Assembly: GCF_000485795.1 (NCBI RefSeq)
Contig: NZ_AXZL01000068.1
Location: 124,001 to 188,000 of the forward strand
Length of the DNA stretch: 64,000 nucleotides
From: Shewanella decolorationis S12
Lineage (GTDB): Bacteria; Pseudomonadota; Gammaproteobacteria; Enterobacterales; Shewanellaceae
Direction of reading: 5' to 3'
Made by a program: the position numbers and the translations under genes. Below the pieces are notes generated by a model. It saw nothing but the letters and a program-made list of their open reading frames with translations, ran no database searches and was not told the DNA's origin. Below, piece after piece: positions 8,673-17,581 of the stretch (position 1 is its first letter; each line of letters begins with the position of its first letter).

Positions 8673-9709
8673 GTGCTCAACAGGTTTCAGCAGGGGGATT
8701 AGTCGCTGGGACATCAGCGGCAGAAACATCAAGCACGGCTTCTGAGTTTGCTATCGAAACCCGCGGTATGACCCGTGCTTTTGGCGGCATCAATGCGGTC
8801 GAGGATCTTGATTTGGCGATCCCCAAGGGCACCATTTATGGGTTTTTAGGCCCCAATGGCTGCGGCAAATCCACCTCCATTCGAATGTTGACTGGGTTGC
8901 TTAGCCCAACCTCGGGGGATATTCGGGTGTTGGGGGAAACCTTGCCCGGCGCCGAGGAAAAACTGCGCCGCCGCATTGGCTATATGACGCAAAAATTCTC
9001 CCTCTACGACAACCTGTCGGTGCGGGAAAATCTCGAGTTTGTGGCGCAAATTTATGGGTTAAATCGTCGCCAAACCAAGGCGCGTTTAGCCGAGTTATTA
9101 AGCCTGTACGATTTGGCGGGGCGCGAGAAGCAAATGGCGGGCTCCATGAGCGGCGGGCAAAAACAGCGTTTGGCCTTAGCTGCCGCAACCTTACATCATC
9201 CCGAGCTGTTATTTCTCGATGAGCCGACGTCGGCGGTCGATCCTGAAAATCGCCGCGAGTTTTGGGAGCGGCTGTTCGATCTCTGCGCCCAAGGCACCAC
9301 GATTTTAGTCTCGACCCACTATATGGATGAGGCCGAGCGTTGCCATGGTCTGGCGATTTTAGAGCGCGGGATAAAACGTGCCGACGGCTCGCCGCAACAA
9401 TTAATGGCGGCCATGGGCGCGCGGGTCGTTGAAGTGTCGGGTGAGGATTTACGTAAGCTTAAACAGTCGCTTATCAGCGACGCCAACGTGTTATCGGCGG
9501 CGCAGATTGGCAGTCGTTTACGGGTATTAGTGCAAAGTTCGATTGCAGATCCGCTGGCCTGGTTAAGCCCAAGGGTCGCGGGGCGGGCACTGACCGAAGT
9601 GCGCCCCAGCCTTGAGGATGTGTTTGTCACCTGCACGGGCGGGCGTGCCCAGCTAATGCCGCCAAACGGCAGTCAGGCCACTACAGAGGAGGCCCAAGAT
9701 GCTACGTAG
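8669..9709 (+). CDS. ABC transporter ATP-binding subunit (efflux)
   Basis: A 346-residue ATPase powering the exporter encoded next to it. Walker A GPNGCGKST is at 61-69, the signature SGGQKQRLALA at 161-171, and Walker B LLFLDEPTSAVD at 180-191, followed by an H-loop STHYMDEAE. The C-terminal 100 residues form the regulatory extension common in DrrA/YbhF-type exporters. Unlike E. coli YbhF, which carries two nucleotide-binding domains, this subunit has one and must act as a homodimer. A low-complexity stretch of about 25 residues (Ala, Ser, Thr) precedes the fold. It overlaps its neighbours by 4 and 11 bases. Confidence 0.93.
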   Translation: MSAQQVSAGGLVAGTSAAETSSTASEFAIETRGMTRAFGGINAVEDLDLAIPKGTIYGFLGPNGCGKSTSIRMLTGLLSPTSGDIRVLGETLPGAEEKLRRRIGYMTQKFSLYDNLSVRENLEFVAQIYGLNRRQTKARLAELLSLYDLAGREKQMAGSMSGGQKQRLALAAATLHHPELLFLDEPTSAVDPENRREFWERLFDLCAQGTTILVSTHYMDEAERCHGLAILERGIKRADGSPQQLMAAMGARVVEVSGEDLRKLKQSLISDANVLSAAQIGSRLRVLVQSSIADPLAWLSPRVAGRALTEVRPSLEDVFVTCTGGRAQLMPPNGSQATTEEAQDAT

Positions 9710-10820
9710 AATTTGGGCGGTTGTGGTCAAAGAACTCAGGCAGTTATCGCGGGATCGCATGACCTTCGGCATGATAGTGATGATCCCCTTAGTGCAGTTA
9801 ATGCTGTTTGGTTATGCCATCAACACCGATGCGCGCCATTTGCCCGCAGGTTTAGTGAACTTAAGCGATTCAGCTTATAGCCGCGCCTTGGTTAAGGCAG
9901 TAGAAGCGACTCAAGTCGTTGATTTTAAAAATCGCTATTTGAGCGCCGCCGAGGCGGAAGCAGCCATCACTCGGGGCGAAGTGAAAGCTGTGTTGTATTT
10001 AGGCGCCGATCTCGAGGAGCGTTTAGTGCGGCATCCCGCCTTTGCGGGACAGGCCTATTTTGCCGAGCCTGTGGGGCAATGGTTGGTGGATGGCTCGGAT
10101 ACTGTGGTTGCCTCCACCATTCGCAGTTTAAGGCAAATGCCACTGGATGAGATTGCAGGCAGGGCGGTCAAATCGAATCCCCCCAGTTTTGAGGTAGTGC
10201 AGTATTTTAACCCTGAGCAGCGTTCGGTGGTGAATATCGTCCCCGGCCTCTTAGGGGTCATTTTGACTATGACCATGGTGATGTTTACCTCGGCCGCAAT
10301 TGTGCGTGAGCGAGAGCAGGGCAATATGGAGTTTTTAATCACTACGCCAGTGAGGCCGCTCGAGCTAATGCTAGGTAAAATCACGCCTTATGTATTAGTG
10401 GGCTTTGTGCAATTGGCCATTATTCTTACCGCAGGACATTTACTGTTTGCCGTGCCGATTCGTGGCGGCTTAGACTCGATTGCGCTGGCAGCTATGCTGT
10501 TTATCTGCGCCAGTTTGACCTTAGGCCTAGTGATTTCGACCATAGCGAAAACCCAGTTGCAGTCGATGCAGATGACGGTGTTTATCCTGCTGCCGTCGAT
10601 TCTGTTGTCGGGCTTTATGTTTCCCTACGAGGCCATGCCCGTGGCGGCACAGTGGATTGCCGAGGCGTTACCCGCGACGCACTTTATGCGCATGTCCCGC
10701 GCGATTGTGTTGAGGGATGCCCAGGTGAGTGACTTGCAATTTGATGCGTTGTGGATGATTGGCTTTACCTGTTTAGGGCTGCTGGTGGCCAGTCTGCGAT
10801 TCTCCAAACGTTTGGATTAA
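9699..10820 (+). CDS. ABC-2 type efflux permease
   Basis: A 373-residue membrane subunit of the exporter. One membrane helix near residues 22-40 is followed by a large periplasmic domain (about 45-170). Five further helices lie near 175-200, 225-250, 255-285, 290-310 and 345-365, the ABC2_membrane_3/YhhJ-YbhR layout. The cytoplasmic loop VREREQGNMEFLITTPVRP is the conserved coupling motif of this family. It starts 11 bases before the ATPase gene ends. Only one permease gene is present, whereas ybhGFSR encodes two, so it probably acts as a homodimer. Substrates are unknown. Confidence 0.92.
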   Translation: MLRRIWAVVVKELRQLSRDRMTFGMIVMIPLVQLMLFGYAINTDARHLPAGLVNLSDSAYSRALVKAVEATQVVDFKNRYLSAAEAEAAITRGEVKAVLYLGADLEERLVRHPAFAGQAYFAEPVGQWLVDGSDTVVASTIRSLRQMPLDEIAGRAVKSNPPSFEVVQYFNPEQRSVVNIVPGLLGVILTMTMVMFTSAAIVREREQGNMEFLITTPVRPLELMLGKITPYVLVGFVQLAIILTAGHLLFAVPIRGGLDSIALAAMLFICASLTLGLVISTIAKTQLQSMQMTVFILLPSILLSGFMFPYEAMPVAAQWIAEALPATHFMRMSRAIVLRDAQVSDLQFDALWMIGFTCLGLLVASLRFSKRLD

Positions 10821-10822
10821 GG

Positions 10823-10845
10823 CTCTCGCTTTGGGCGCGAGTTTT
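10823..10845 (+). terminator. Weak candidate terminator after the efflux operon
   Basis: A five-base stem CTCGC/GCGAG (10825-10829 with 10837-10841), a seven-base loop and four T residues, immediately after the permease stop. The stem is short, so this may be only partly effective. Confidence 0.35.
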
Positions 10846-11057
10846 GACTTAACGCAAAGTATTGGTAAAGAATCGGACTAAGTCGTTGAAATGGATGTTA
10901 GTTACTTTAGAACTCGCTTACACTGCTGCTATTAAAATGTTCCTTTGCGGTATTGGCTTTGTACATTCCTTGGGGGAGTGGAGATGCAAAGCGTGTGGCG
11001 CATCCTCGCCACAACATGCGCAAAGGAATGGGGATCAGCTAAGCGAAGGAATTCTGT

Positions 11058-12344
11058 ATGCCTGCGATTGTGTGTCAAAGTGCCCTTGAAGCGGTATCGC
11101 TCATTCAAAGTGGCGAAACCCTGTGGACCCATTCCATGGGGGCGACCCCCAGAGTCTTATTAGATGCGCTGGCAACACATGCGCTCACCCTTGAAAATCT
11201 CACCTTATTACAGCTACATACCGAAGGGGCTGAGTCCTTAAGTCATCCCGATTTGCGTGGTCATCTGCGCCATCGCTGTTTCTTCGGCGGGGTGCCGACT
11301 CGGCCATTATTGCAAAGTGGTGATGCGGATTACGTGCCGATTTTCCTCTCGGAAGTGCCTAAGTTATTTCGCTCCGGCGAGCAAAAAATTGATACCGCGA
11401 TTATCCAAGTGTCGCCGCCCGATAAACACGGCATGTGTTCCTTAGGGATTTCGGTGGAAGCCACCTTAGCAGCATGCCAAGTGGCGGGTAAAATCATCGC
11501 CCATATCAATCCGCAAATGCCCCGCACCCACGGCGATGGTTTTATTCATATCGACCGTTTTGCCGCCGTGTATGAACAGAGCGCGAGTTTGCCCATCCAT
11601 GCCTTTGCCACCGGCGATGCCGTGAGTTTGGCAATAGGTAAAAATGTGGCCGAGTTAGTGCGCGATGGCGATTGTTTGCAGATGGGCATTGGCGCGATTC
11701 CCGATGCGGTGTTGTCTTGTCTGACCGAACACAAAGACTTAGGTGTGCATACCGAGCTATTTTCCGACGGGATTTTGCAGCTGGTCGAAAAGGGTGTGAT
11801 TAACAACAGCAAGAAACGTTTTTACCCCGGAAAACTGGTCACAGGTTTCGCCTTAGGTAGCCAGAAGTTATACGACTATGTGGATGATAATCCAGCGGTC
11901 ATTTTTATGGATATTGAGCAGGTGAACGATACTGCGATCATTCGTAAAAACCCCAATGTAATGGCGATTAACTCGGCGCTGCAGGTCGATCTTTCGGGCC
12001 AAGTTTGCGCCGATTCGATAGGCACTAAGATTTATTCGGGTGTTGGCGGGCAGATGGACTTTATTCGTGGCGCGGGGTTATCCGAAGGCGGCCGCTCAGT
12101 GATTGCCTTGCCAAGTACCGCCTCGGGCGGCAAGATTTCCCGCATTGCTCCTGTGTTATCGCCGGGTGCAGGGGTGGTAACGACCCGTGCCCATGTGCAT
12201 TACATAGTGACCGAGTATGGCGCGGCAAACCTGCGTGGTCGCTCCCTGCGCGAGCGGGCACAGGCCTTGATCAATATCGCTCATCCGGTTTTTCGTGAGC
12301 GACTGTGCCGCGATGCCTTCGAGGTATGGGGATTAAGTCTGTAA
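11058..12344 (+). CDS. Acetyl-CoA hydrolase/CoA-transferase family protein
   Basis: A 428-residue enzyme of the 4-hydroxybutyrate/acetate CoA-transferase group, which moves CoA between acyl-CoA and a carboxylate or hydrolyses acyl-CoA. The segment VHTELFSDGI places the likely CoA-accepting glutamate at 233. The C-terminal motif YIVTEYGAANLRGRSLRERA is diagnostic, and GVGGQMDFIRGA is the family's CoA-binding loop. Its length is typical. The ATG at 11058 is preceded by AAGGAA. It appears monocistronic. The acyl donor and acceptor cannot be read from sequence; acetate, propionate or butyrate metabolism are all possible. Confidence 0.9.
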   Translation: MPAIVCQSALEAVSLIQSGETLWTHSMGATPRVLLDALATHALTLENLTLLQLHTEGAESLSHPDLRGHLRHRCFFGGVPTRPLLQSGDADYVPIFLSEVPKLFRSGEQKIDTAIIQVSPPDKHGMCSLGISVEATLAACQVAGKIIAHINPQMPRTHGDGFIHIDRFAAVYEQSASLPIHAFATGDAVSLAIGKNVAELVRDGDCLQMGIGAIPDAVLSCLTEHKDLGVHTELFSDGILQLVEKGVINNSKKRFYPGKLVTGFALGSQKLYDYVDDNPAVIFMDIEQVNDTAIIRKNPNVMAINSALQVDLSGQVCADSIGTKIYSGVGGQMDFIRGAGLSEGGRSVIALPSTASGGKISRIAPVLSPGAGVVTTRAHVHYIVTEYGAANLRGRSLRERAQALINIAHPVFRERLCRDAFEVWGLSL

Positions 12345-12573
12345 CCTTATCAATCAGTTACTCCTGAGTGCCGAGTTTGTGACTGCGCAGACTCGGTACA
12401 GTGCTAAGTCCTGCTTTGATTCTAATTGTGGGATGTTTTGCTCGATTCGACGCCCCCAATGTTTTACTATGCCCACGCGATTTAATCAGGTCAGTGTGAA
12501 TCGAATGGCTAAAAATTATTTTTAACTCTTTGATAATAAAGGACTGAACCGCTTAATAACAGGAAGTTTGCCA

Positions 12574-13404
12574 ATGTTGTACACCCTAGAAGCGACAACC
12601 CCACTCGAACAAAGTTTTGTCAAAGCTCTCCAAGACAATCTCTATGCGGCCGAGTTTTATCAACAACTTAGCCAATCAACCCTCTTTATCTTGAGTGAGA
12701 GTAGCACTGAGGCGCCCGAGGCGGGTGAAGGTGCGATGGCTATCGGTATCACCCAGTGGTATGTCCCCCTCGAGGATGGTAATGATCATCCCTTTACGCC
12801 GATTTTCACATCTCAAACCGCCGTCGATAAGGCCATCGAACTGATGAAGAGCGAAGGCACTGCGCACCATGGGGTGATGACGCTCGATGCCGAGACGCTG
12901 TTCCAAGTGCTGCTGCAATCGGGGAGCGATATGGCGCTGAATCCTAACAGCAATATGTCGAAATCCTTGGACGCACACGAAGTACGTTTGATGTTGTCAT
13001 CGCAGCTTGAGTTGGTTGAGCACAGGGGCGCACTCTCGTTATTTGGCACTATCGAGCCCCATGAGTATCCCCATTTCGCTCAGCTCAAAGGGTTATTGTC
13101 GAACTATAAAACCGTCGAGAAGGCCTATCTGCTGGAATCGTCACGCTTGGACTTTATTCGTAGTACTTCGGACCATGCCTTAAGCCTAGTGATCCGGTTA
13201 CCCGCTGAAAACTCAGAGGATATTAATCGTATTCGTGGCGATGTGAAGTTGCTCGAGCGTCAACAGGGGCAGGACAGCTGGCCTATCAAAGTACATCATT
13301 TACATGGCGACAGCGTCGAGCCAATCGCTGCATTTTGCCAAGCCAAGGGGGTGCCTTTTTACAGCCGCTCACTACTGACTAGTATCAAAGGCTGGTTTAA
13401 ATAA
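12574..13404 (+). CDS. SseB-family protein
   Basis: A 276-residue protein with the SseB N-terminal domain (LEQSFVKALQDNLYAAEFYQ, then STLFILSE) and an SseB C-terminal domain (about 160-270, ending PIAAFCQAKGVPFYSRSLL). SseB was named for enhanced serine sensitivity in E. coli, and its biochemical role is unclear. SseB-like domains also occur beside immunity genes of polymorphic toxins. I start at ATG 12574, seven bases after AGGAAG, rather than the TTG at 12568. The next gene, an NTF2-fold immunity protein, follows about 100 bases downstream on the same strand, so the pair may form one unit. Confidence 0.85.
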   Translation: MLYTLEATTPLEQSFVKALQDNLYAAEFYQQLSQSTLFILSESSTEAPEAGEGAMAIGITQWYVPLEDGNDHPFTPIFTSQTAVDKAIELMKSEGTAHHGVMTLDAETLFQVLLQSGSDMALNPNSNMSKSLDAHEVRLMLSSQLELVEHRGALSLFGTIEPHEYPHFAQLKGLLSNYKTVEKAYLLESSRLDFIRSTSDHALSLVIRLPAENSEDINRIRGDVKLLERQQGQDSWPIKVHHLHGDSVEPIAAFCQAKGVPFYSRSLLTSIKGWFK

Positions 13405-13502
13405 GCTGTTTTAAGGATAAGAGCATGGCGTTGCCGCTTTGTGCGATGAGTGCTCCTTCTGCTTCGCAAATAAATCGACCTAGAAAGGAGTCAATACAGT
13501 CA

Positions 13503-13976
13503 ATGAATGACATTGAATTAAAAGCGTATTTAACACAGCGTGTGTTATCTTTCAGCCAAAGTTGGAATGAGATCGAAAATAATCTCTACGCTAAATATCA
13601 AGCAGAGGAAGAAGCCTTAAGAAAGGCCGTGCCCGAAACTGAGTTCCACTATGCAGAGCGGACCGATTGGTTTGCACTGCTCAATGAACAAATCTCCCCC
13701 TTATTCGATGGGTTTTGTACCGATAAGCCCCGTGTTTACGGCGGTAAAGTTCGCAACTCCTTTGGTTTTCCTTCAAAGTTTAATGGTTGTGACCATCCCC
13801 TTGAGCTGCTCGTTAACTTAAAACACAAGAGCAGAGCCGAAATCTATGTCAAAACCAACACTCACTTCGAAGATGAGTATCTGTTTATTGTCCTTAAAAA
13901 GGCCGATGAATGGCGTATCGATAGCTATAAGAATCGTCGCTATGGCAATGAGAAATGGAGCACACAAATCCTGTGA
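13503..13976 (+). CDS. NTF2-fold immunity-type protein
   Basis: A 157-residue protein with a helical first half and a beta-rich second half. The ending (ELLVNLKHKSRAEIYVKT, FIVLKKADEWRIDSYKNR, ending with EKW) matches the NTF2 fold immunity protein family from memory. These small cytoplasmic proteins bind and block a cognate secreted or contact-delivered toxin. I chose ATG 13503 because AAAGGAG precedes it by 12 bases. ATG 13425 is possible but would add 26 low-complexity residues outside the fold. No toxin gene lies nearby, so it would be an orphan immunity gene. Confidence 0.7.
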   Translation: MNDIELKAYLTQRVLSFSQSWNEIENNLYAKYQAEEEALRKAVPETEFHYAERTDWFALLNEQISPLFDGFCTDKPRVYGGKVRNSFGFPSKFNGCDHPLELLVNLKHKSRAEIYVKTNTHFEDEYLFIVLKKADEWRIDSYKNRRYGNEKWSTQIL

Positions 13977-14097
13977 TTGGGCTTTATTTTCATGCTTGAA
14001 TCGTAAAAATGCGACACAAACTTAGCGCTAATAAGGTCGGCTTAAACTCAGTGATTCGACGTAATTTCAAAGGATATTTTTTAGGTGGAAAAACTCT

Positions 14098-14634
14098 ATG
14101 CTATTAGATCATCAGCTCGTTGCACGGATCAAAGCCGAGATAATGCAGTTTATAACAGTGGAGGTTGAACGGTTTTTATTAAGCCATCCAGATAAAACCT
14201 TTTATGCCTTCGACTTCGATACAAATGCCGAATACGCAGAGTTAAATCTTTGTTTTAATACTGAATTGGATTTCCAGCGTTGCTTAACCTATTACCAGTC
14301 GGGGAAATGGGCTACGTCATACCAAAACCCTGAAGCCATCCAAGAGCTTAAGTTCAATACGGGTGACTGGGAGTATCAATGTGTGAGTACGCTTTATGTG
14401 CTTTCTGATGACGAGTTGCAAGCGATTCAACAGCGCTTACCCGAGGATGACTTTAGCGAGTGGGAAGCCATAGTGGGGCAAATACGTTCGGTATTTTCCG
14501 AATGCCTACAACTGTTTACCCAGACGGAAGTGTATCAAGCGATACCTAAGACCGATGACATTATCGCCTTTAGTATCGACCATGATGAAGATGTTGCCGA
14601 TATGCTGGCCGATAGAGTGGAATGTGCAGAATGA
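14098..14634 (+). CDS. DUF4303 family protein (immunity-type)
   Basis: A 178-residue soluble acidic protein. The segments KTFYAFDFDTNAEYAELNLC, FNTGDWEYQC and DDIIAFSIDHDED follow the DUF4303 pattern, in which a strand with the FYAF motif is followed by a W-containing strand and a late D-D strand. DUF4303 is listed among predicted immunity families of bacterial toxin systems; the function of individual members is untested. It lies 120 bases after the NTF2-fold gene and is convergent with the SUKH-like gene. No toxin is adjacent. Confidence 0.7.
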   Translation: MLLDHQLVARIKAEIMQFITVEVERFLLSHPDKTFYAFDFDTNAEYAELNLCFNTELDFQRCLTYYQSGKWATSYQNPEAIQELKFNTGDWEYQCVSTLYVLSDDELQAIQQRLPEDDFSEWEAIVGQIRSVFSECLQLFTQTEVYQAIPKTDDIIAFSIDHDEDVADMLADRVECAE

Positions 14635-14667
14635 CATTTACCCTTATTGAATCATCACCAGCCTACT

Positions 14668-15159
14668 TTAAGCGTAGGCGCTGATCTCCAATTGCTCGAT
14701 GATCTGCTTCCCTTGCTCGAGGCCCACATGATGAACAATTTCGGTTTTAATTAACTCAACATAATTTGGTTGGATATTGTAGTCACCATCAAAAAGGGCT
14801 TCGCCTACGTGGGTGATAAGTGTTGCTAAGGCATTAAAGCAGCGAGACATTTGGGCTAAATCGGCAAAAAGAAGGCGGGGCGCCCAGTGGCCCGCTCCAT
14901 GGCGAGCGAAAAGAATGTGCCCATCCTTTAAATGATAAATTAAGGGATCGCCATGGGAGCTTGCCAGTACTAACCAATTATCATCCCAAGCAGGTTCCCG
15001 CGCTTGGGTGAAACTGTGCCAGCGATAACCCATTTGAAAATCAATTAAGTCTTCAAATCTTGGAAATTCGAACAGGGCGAAACCTATATCGAATTGGCGT
15101 GATTCAGGAATACCAGAGCTAAACCATGGCTTTAATGCTGGTGGCATGATCAAGTCCAT
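14668..15159 (-). CDS. SMI1/KNR4-like (SUKH superfamily) protein
   Basis: A 163-residue protein. The core has DFQMGYRWHSF, a tryptophan-rich WDDNWLVLASSHGDPLIYHL and HGAGHWAPRLLF, the SUKH arrangement in which a surface loop is followed by a W-L-V-A strand and a G-D strand. SUKH proteins are widespread immunity proteins of contact-dependent and Rhs-type toxins, though some have housekeeping roles. I start at ATG 15159, with AAGGA 11 bases upstream. The longer frame to 15246 overlaps DUF1415 and is not part of the fold. It lies 71 bases downstream of the DUF1415 gene, possibly in the same transcript. Confidence 0.65.
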   Translation of the reverse strand: MDLIMPPALKPWFSSGIPESRQFDIGFALFEFPRFEDLIDFQMGYRWHSFTQAREPAWDDNWLVLASSHGDPLIYHLKDGHILFARHGAGHWAPRLLFADLAQMSRCFNALATLITHVGEALFDGDYNIQPNYVELIKTEIVHHVGLEQGKQIIEQLEISAYA

Positions 15160-15230
15160 CGTGATTACATTCCTTTGTTGTAAGCAATGAGCAGATTGCG
15201 ATGCGGCGCATGCTATTCGCCGCGATGAGA

Positions 15231-15779
15231 CTATTTCCCCATGCACTCGGCGAGTAATTTAATAAAAAACTCGCTACCTTTACGCTCACAAAATTGAATA
15301 TTGCGCTCGGGGATTGATTCAGGGTCGTTATAGTTAGCCAGGGCTAACTCCATACTGGCTTCGCGAATAATATGCAGGGTTGGGTAGGGCGCGCGGTTGG
15401 TGAAATTGGCCGCCGAGTCTTGGGGTTCATCCTCGAAGCAATAGTCGGGATGAAAATGCGCGAGCTGATACACGCCTTCATAGTCGTTGTCGAATAAGGC
15501 GTCATTCGCCATATCAACGAGATCGAGGTAAGTGTAAAAGCCCTCAAAACCCCGCGGCAGAATAAACAGTGTGGTTTCGTGCTCTGGGTGGGCATCTAGG
15601 TATTGGCATTCTTCAATCAAGGCCTTAAGCACTAGCTTGACTTTGGTTTGTTCAACAACGAGATAGCGAATACTGCCACGCTCCACCTCACGTCTGGCAA
15701 AGGGGCAAATATTGTATTTCATGATCACTTTTTTCACCCAGTTATCGGTTTGTTGAGTGATCAGTTCTATCTCATTCAT
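15231..15779 (-). CDS. DUF1415 domain protein
   Basis: A 182-residue protein matching DUF1415 over its whole length: an N-terminal helix with WVKKVIMKYNICPFA, then LFILPRGFEGFYTYLDLVDM, and the central LAHFHPDYCFED followed by NRAPYPTLHIIRE. The conserved Cys, His and Asp in these segments could bind a metal, but no biochemical function is known to me. It is soluble, without a signal peptide. It lies 27 bases downstream of the LysE-type exporter gene on the same strand and probably shares its transcript. Confidence 0.9.
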   Translation of the reverse strand: MNEIELITQQTDNWVKKVIMKYNICPFARREVERGSIRYLVVEQTKVKLVLKALIEECQYLDAHPEHETTLFILPRGFEGFYTYLDLVDMANDALFDNDYEGVYQLAHFHPDYCFEDEPQDSAANFTNRAPYPTLHIIREASMELALANYNDPESIPERNIQFCERKGSEFFIKLLAECMGK

Positions 15780-15806
15780 GCTAGTGCTTAACTCTTACGG
15801 CCAAAA

Positions 15807-16400
15807 TTAGGGGGCGATCATAGGGATGATAGACGCCACAAGCAAGATGGCCATAGTGATATTAAAGATCTTCTGCTGGCGTTCGTTTTTCAAAATGCGT
15901 TTAAGCGCCACGCCAAACCCAAGCCACGCCACGGCGCAGGGAAAGGCCACACATAAAAACACCGTGGCAATGGTAATCACTTGCGGTGTGAGATCCTGTT
16001 GCACCGAGGTAAAAGTGGCAATTGCGCCCACGGCCATAATCCAGCCTTTAGGGTTAACCCATTGAAATGCGGCGGCTTGCAAAAAGCTAAAGGGTTTAAC
16101 GATACTCTTGCCCTCCATCTTGCTACTGCTGTTGGCAATCAGCCAAGACAGGTACAGAAGATACACAATCCCAATGATTTTAATCACTTGGTGGATAATC
16201 GGGTAGGCTTGAAATAGGGCACTTAAACCTAGGCCGATGGCGAGGATCATAGTGGGAAAGCCAAGGCTAATCCCCATCAGATGCGGAATACTGCGTTTAA
16301 CGCCAAAGTTGACCCCAGAGGTCATCAGCATAATGTTGTTAGGCCCAGGGGTGATCCCCGATGAGAAGGCAAACAACGCGATAGCGAGTATTAACTCCAT
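15807..16400 (-). CDS. LysE/RhtB-family amino-acid exporter
   Basis: A 197-residue inner-membrane protein with six hydrophobic segments. The N-terminal FSSGITPGPNNIMLMTSG is the LysE/RhtB signature loop (GPN), and WVNPKGWIMAVGA in the fourth segment is also conserved. Members export amino acids such as lysine, homoserine, threonine or leucine. The substrate here is not evident. It is the first gene of a likely three-gene minus-strand unit with DUF1415 and the SUKH-like gene. Confidence 0.92.
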   Translation of the reverse strand: MELILAIALFAFSSGITPGPNNIMLMTSGVNFGVKRSIPHLMGISLGFPTMILAIGLGLSALFQAYPIIHQVIKIIGIVYLLYLSWLIANSSSKMEGKSIVKPFSFLQAAAFQWVNPKGWIMAVGAIATFTSVQQDLTPQVITIATVFLCVAFPCAVAWLGFGVALKRILKNERQQKIFNITMAILLVASIIPMIAP

Positions 16401-16718
16401 AGATAATTTTCACACCTTATTTATTGTTGTTTTTAGCATTGTGAGTCGGAGTATTCCCCGATTGTTGCGCCATGACTATGCAAGTAGTAGTCGCTAGGCG
16501 AGGCATTCTAGCGGGTAAATGGTGCTGCGCCTATACACAGTTCGGGCTTTATAAAGTAACAAATCATAACGAATTGGAAAGAAGCGAATGCCCAGATTCA
16601 ACTTAGTTTTGACGCTTGTAGATAACATCGTTTTAACACTATGATGTATATCGACTTTCAGTCTTGGGAATAATAACTATCCTTAAGCTTCAAAAATAAT
16701 AGCAATAAGGGAATGAGT
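16401..16718. other. Intergenic region between divergent genes
   Basis: About 318 bases separating the LysE-type exporter (minus) and the lipoprotein gene (plus). Both promoters must lie here. I see no convincing operator, structured RNA or small gene. Confidence 0.45.
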
Positions 16719-17321
16719 ATGAATTTAACGCAAACCATATGGCGTGTAATGACGTTGCTGACTTTCGGCTTAGTAGGACTCACGGCCTGTGTGACTGTTG
16801 AAGATTCGCAGGCGCTACGAACCACAGTGGTGACCTCGGGGGATTTGAGCCAACTACCACCGAGTGCCATGACCTATACCTGGCATCCCACCTTACAGAA
16901 GATCTTTGTCGATCGCAGACTCGATAAACAACAAGTCCTACAACATATGCAGGACACCCTAAAAAAAGTCTTACTTACTAAGGGATTTCGCTGGGTTGAA
17001 GACCCGCAGTTGGCAGATTTTCAAGTAGGGTTTGGTGTCGCCATGGGTACACAAATGTCGGATGATCAGATACTCGCCGCCGCAGGCTTGGTACCAGGGC
17101 TGTCAAACCAAGGTGTTGACCTTAAAAAATACGATAAAGGCTCAGTGCTGATTAGCTTTTTTAAGCCGACGGGGATTGCGGGGCAACCCTACGAAATAAT
17201 ATGGCGAGTCCTTGGCCAAGGCTTTGCCAACATTAAAGATATGGATGAACTCAAAGCCCGCTTCGATAGCTCAATCGAGGAAATGCTGCTATCGCTGCCC
17301 GCCACCCATGCAGTGCAATAG
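16719..17321 (+). CDS. DUF4136-like lipoprotein
   Basis: A 200-residue outer-membrane or periplasmic lipoprotein. The signal runs to LVGLTAC with Cys24. The mature domain (TYTWHPTLQKIFVDRR, a helix, GFRWVEDPQLADFQVGFGVA, then a late helix SSIEEMLLSLP) follows the DUF4136 pattern, a fold common in envelope lipoproteins of unknown role. I prefer ATG 16719 to ATG 16713, because AAGGGA at 16707-16712 abuts the first but is six bases from the second. It looks monocistronic. Confidence 0.8.
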   Translation: MNLTQTIWRVMTLLTFGLVGLTACVTVEDSQALRTTVVTSGDLSQLPPSAMTYTWHPTLQKIFVDRRLDKQQVLQHMQDTLKKVLLTKGFRWVEDPQLADFQVGFGVAMGTQMSDDQILAAAGLVPGLSNQGVDLKKYDKGSVLISFFKPTGIAGQPYEIIWRVLGQGFANIKDMDELKARFDSSIEEMLLSLPATHAVQ

Positions 17322-17439
17322 TGCGGTTATCCCAGTTCGGTTGCAAACTGACTCTTATAAACAGATAGCTATAAAGAGAAGGTTATAAACTGACAGACTT
17401 AAGGCTGAAAGCTTAAGATCACTGTCATAAGGTATCCTC

Positions 17440-17466
17440 ATAAGACGAGTAAGATACTCGCCTTAT
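17440..17466. other. Long imperfect hairpin between genes
   Basis: ATAAG and CTTAT (17440-17444, 17462-17466) enclose CGAGTA and TACTCG (17446-17451, 17455-17460) around an AGA loop, with one A-C mismatch. There is no T tract, so it is not an ordinary terminator. It lies between the lipoprotein and VOC genes and could stabilise RNA or be an operator. Confidence 0.5.
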
Positions 17467-17581
17467 GCTCTTGTGGGAATATAGGTTTAGGATGCCGCAA
17501 TGATTGACTAGACTGTTCTCTGAGCTATTTACAGTTACAGGACAGGATGTGACGTCCGCAGAGGATTTTTAAAGGGAGATT

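Noticed and set aside
12345..12567. CCGAGT/ACTCGG inverted repeat after the CoA-transferase gene
   Set aside because: The six-base stem has a long loop and no T tract, so it is not a credible terminator.
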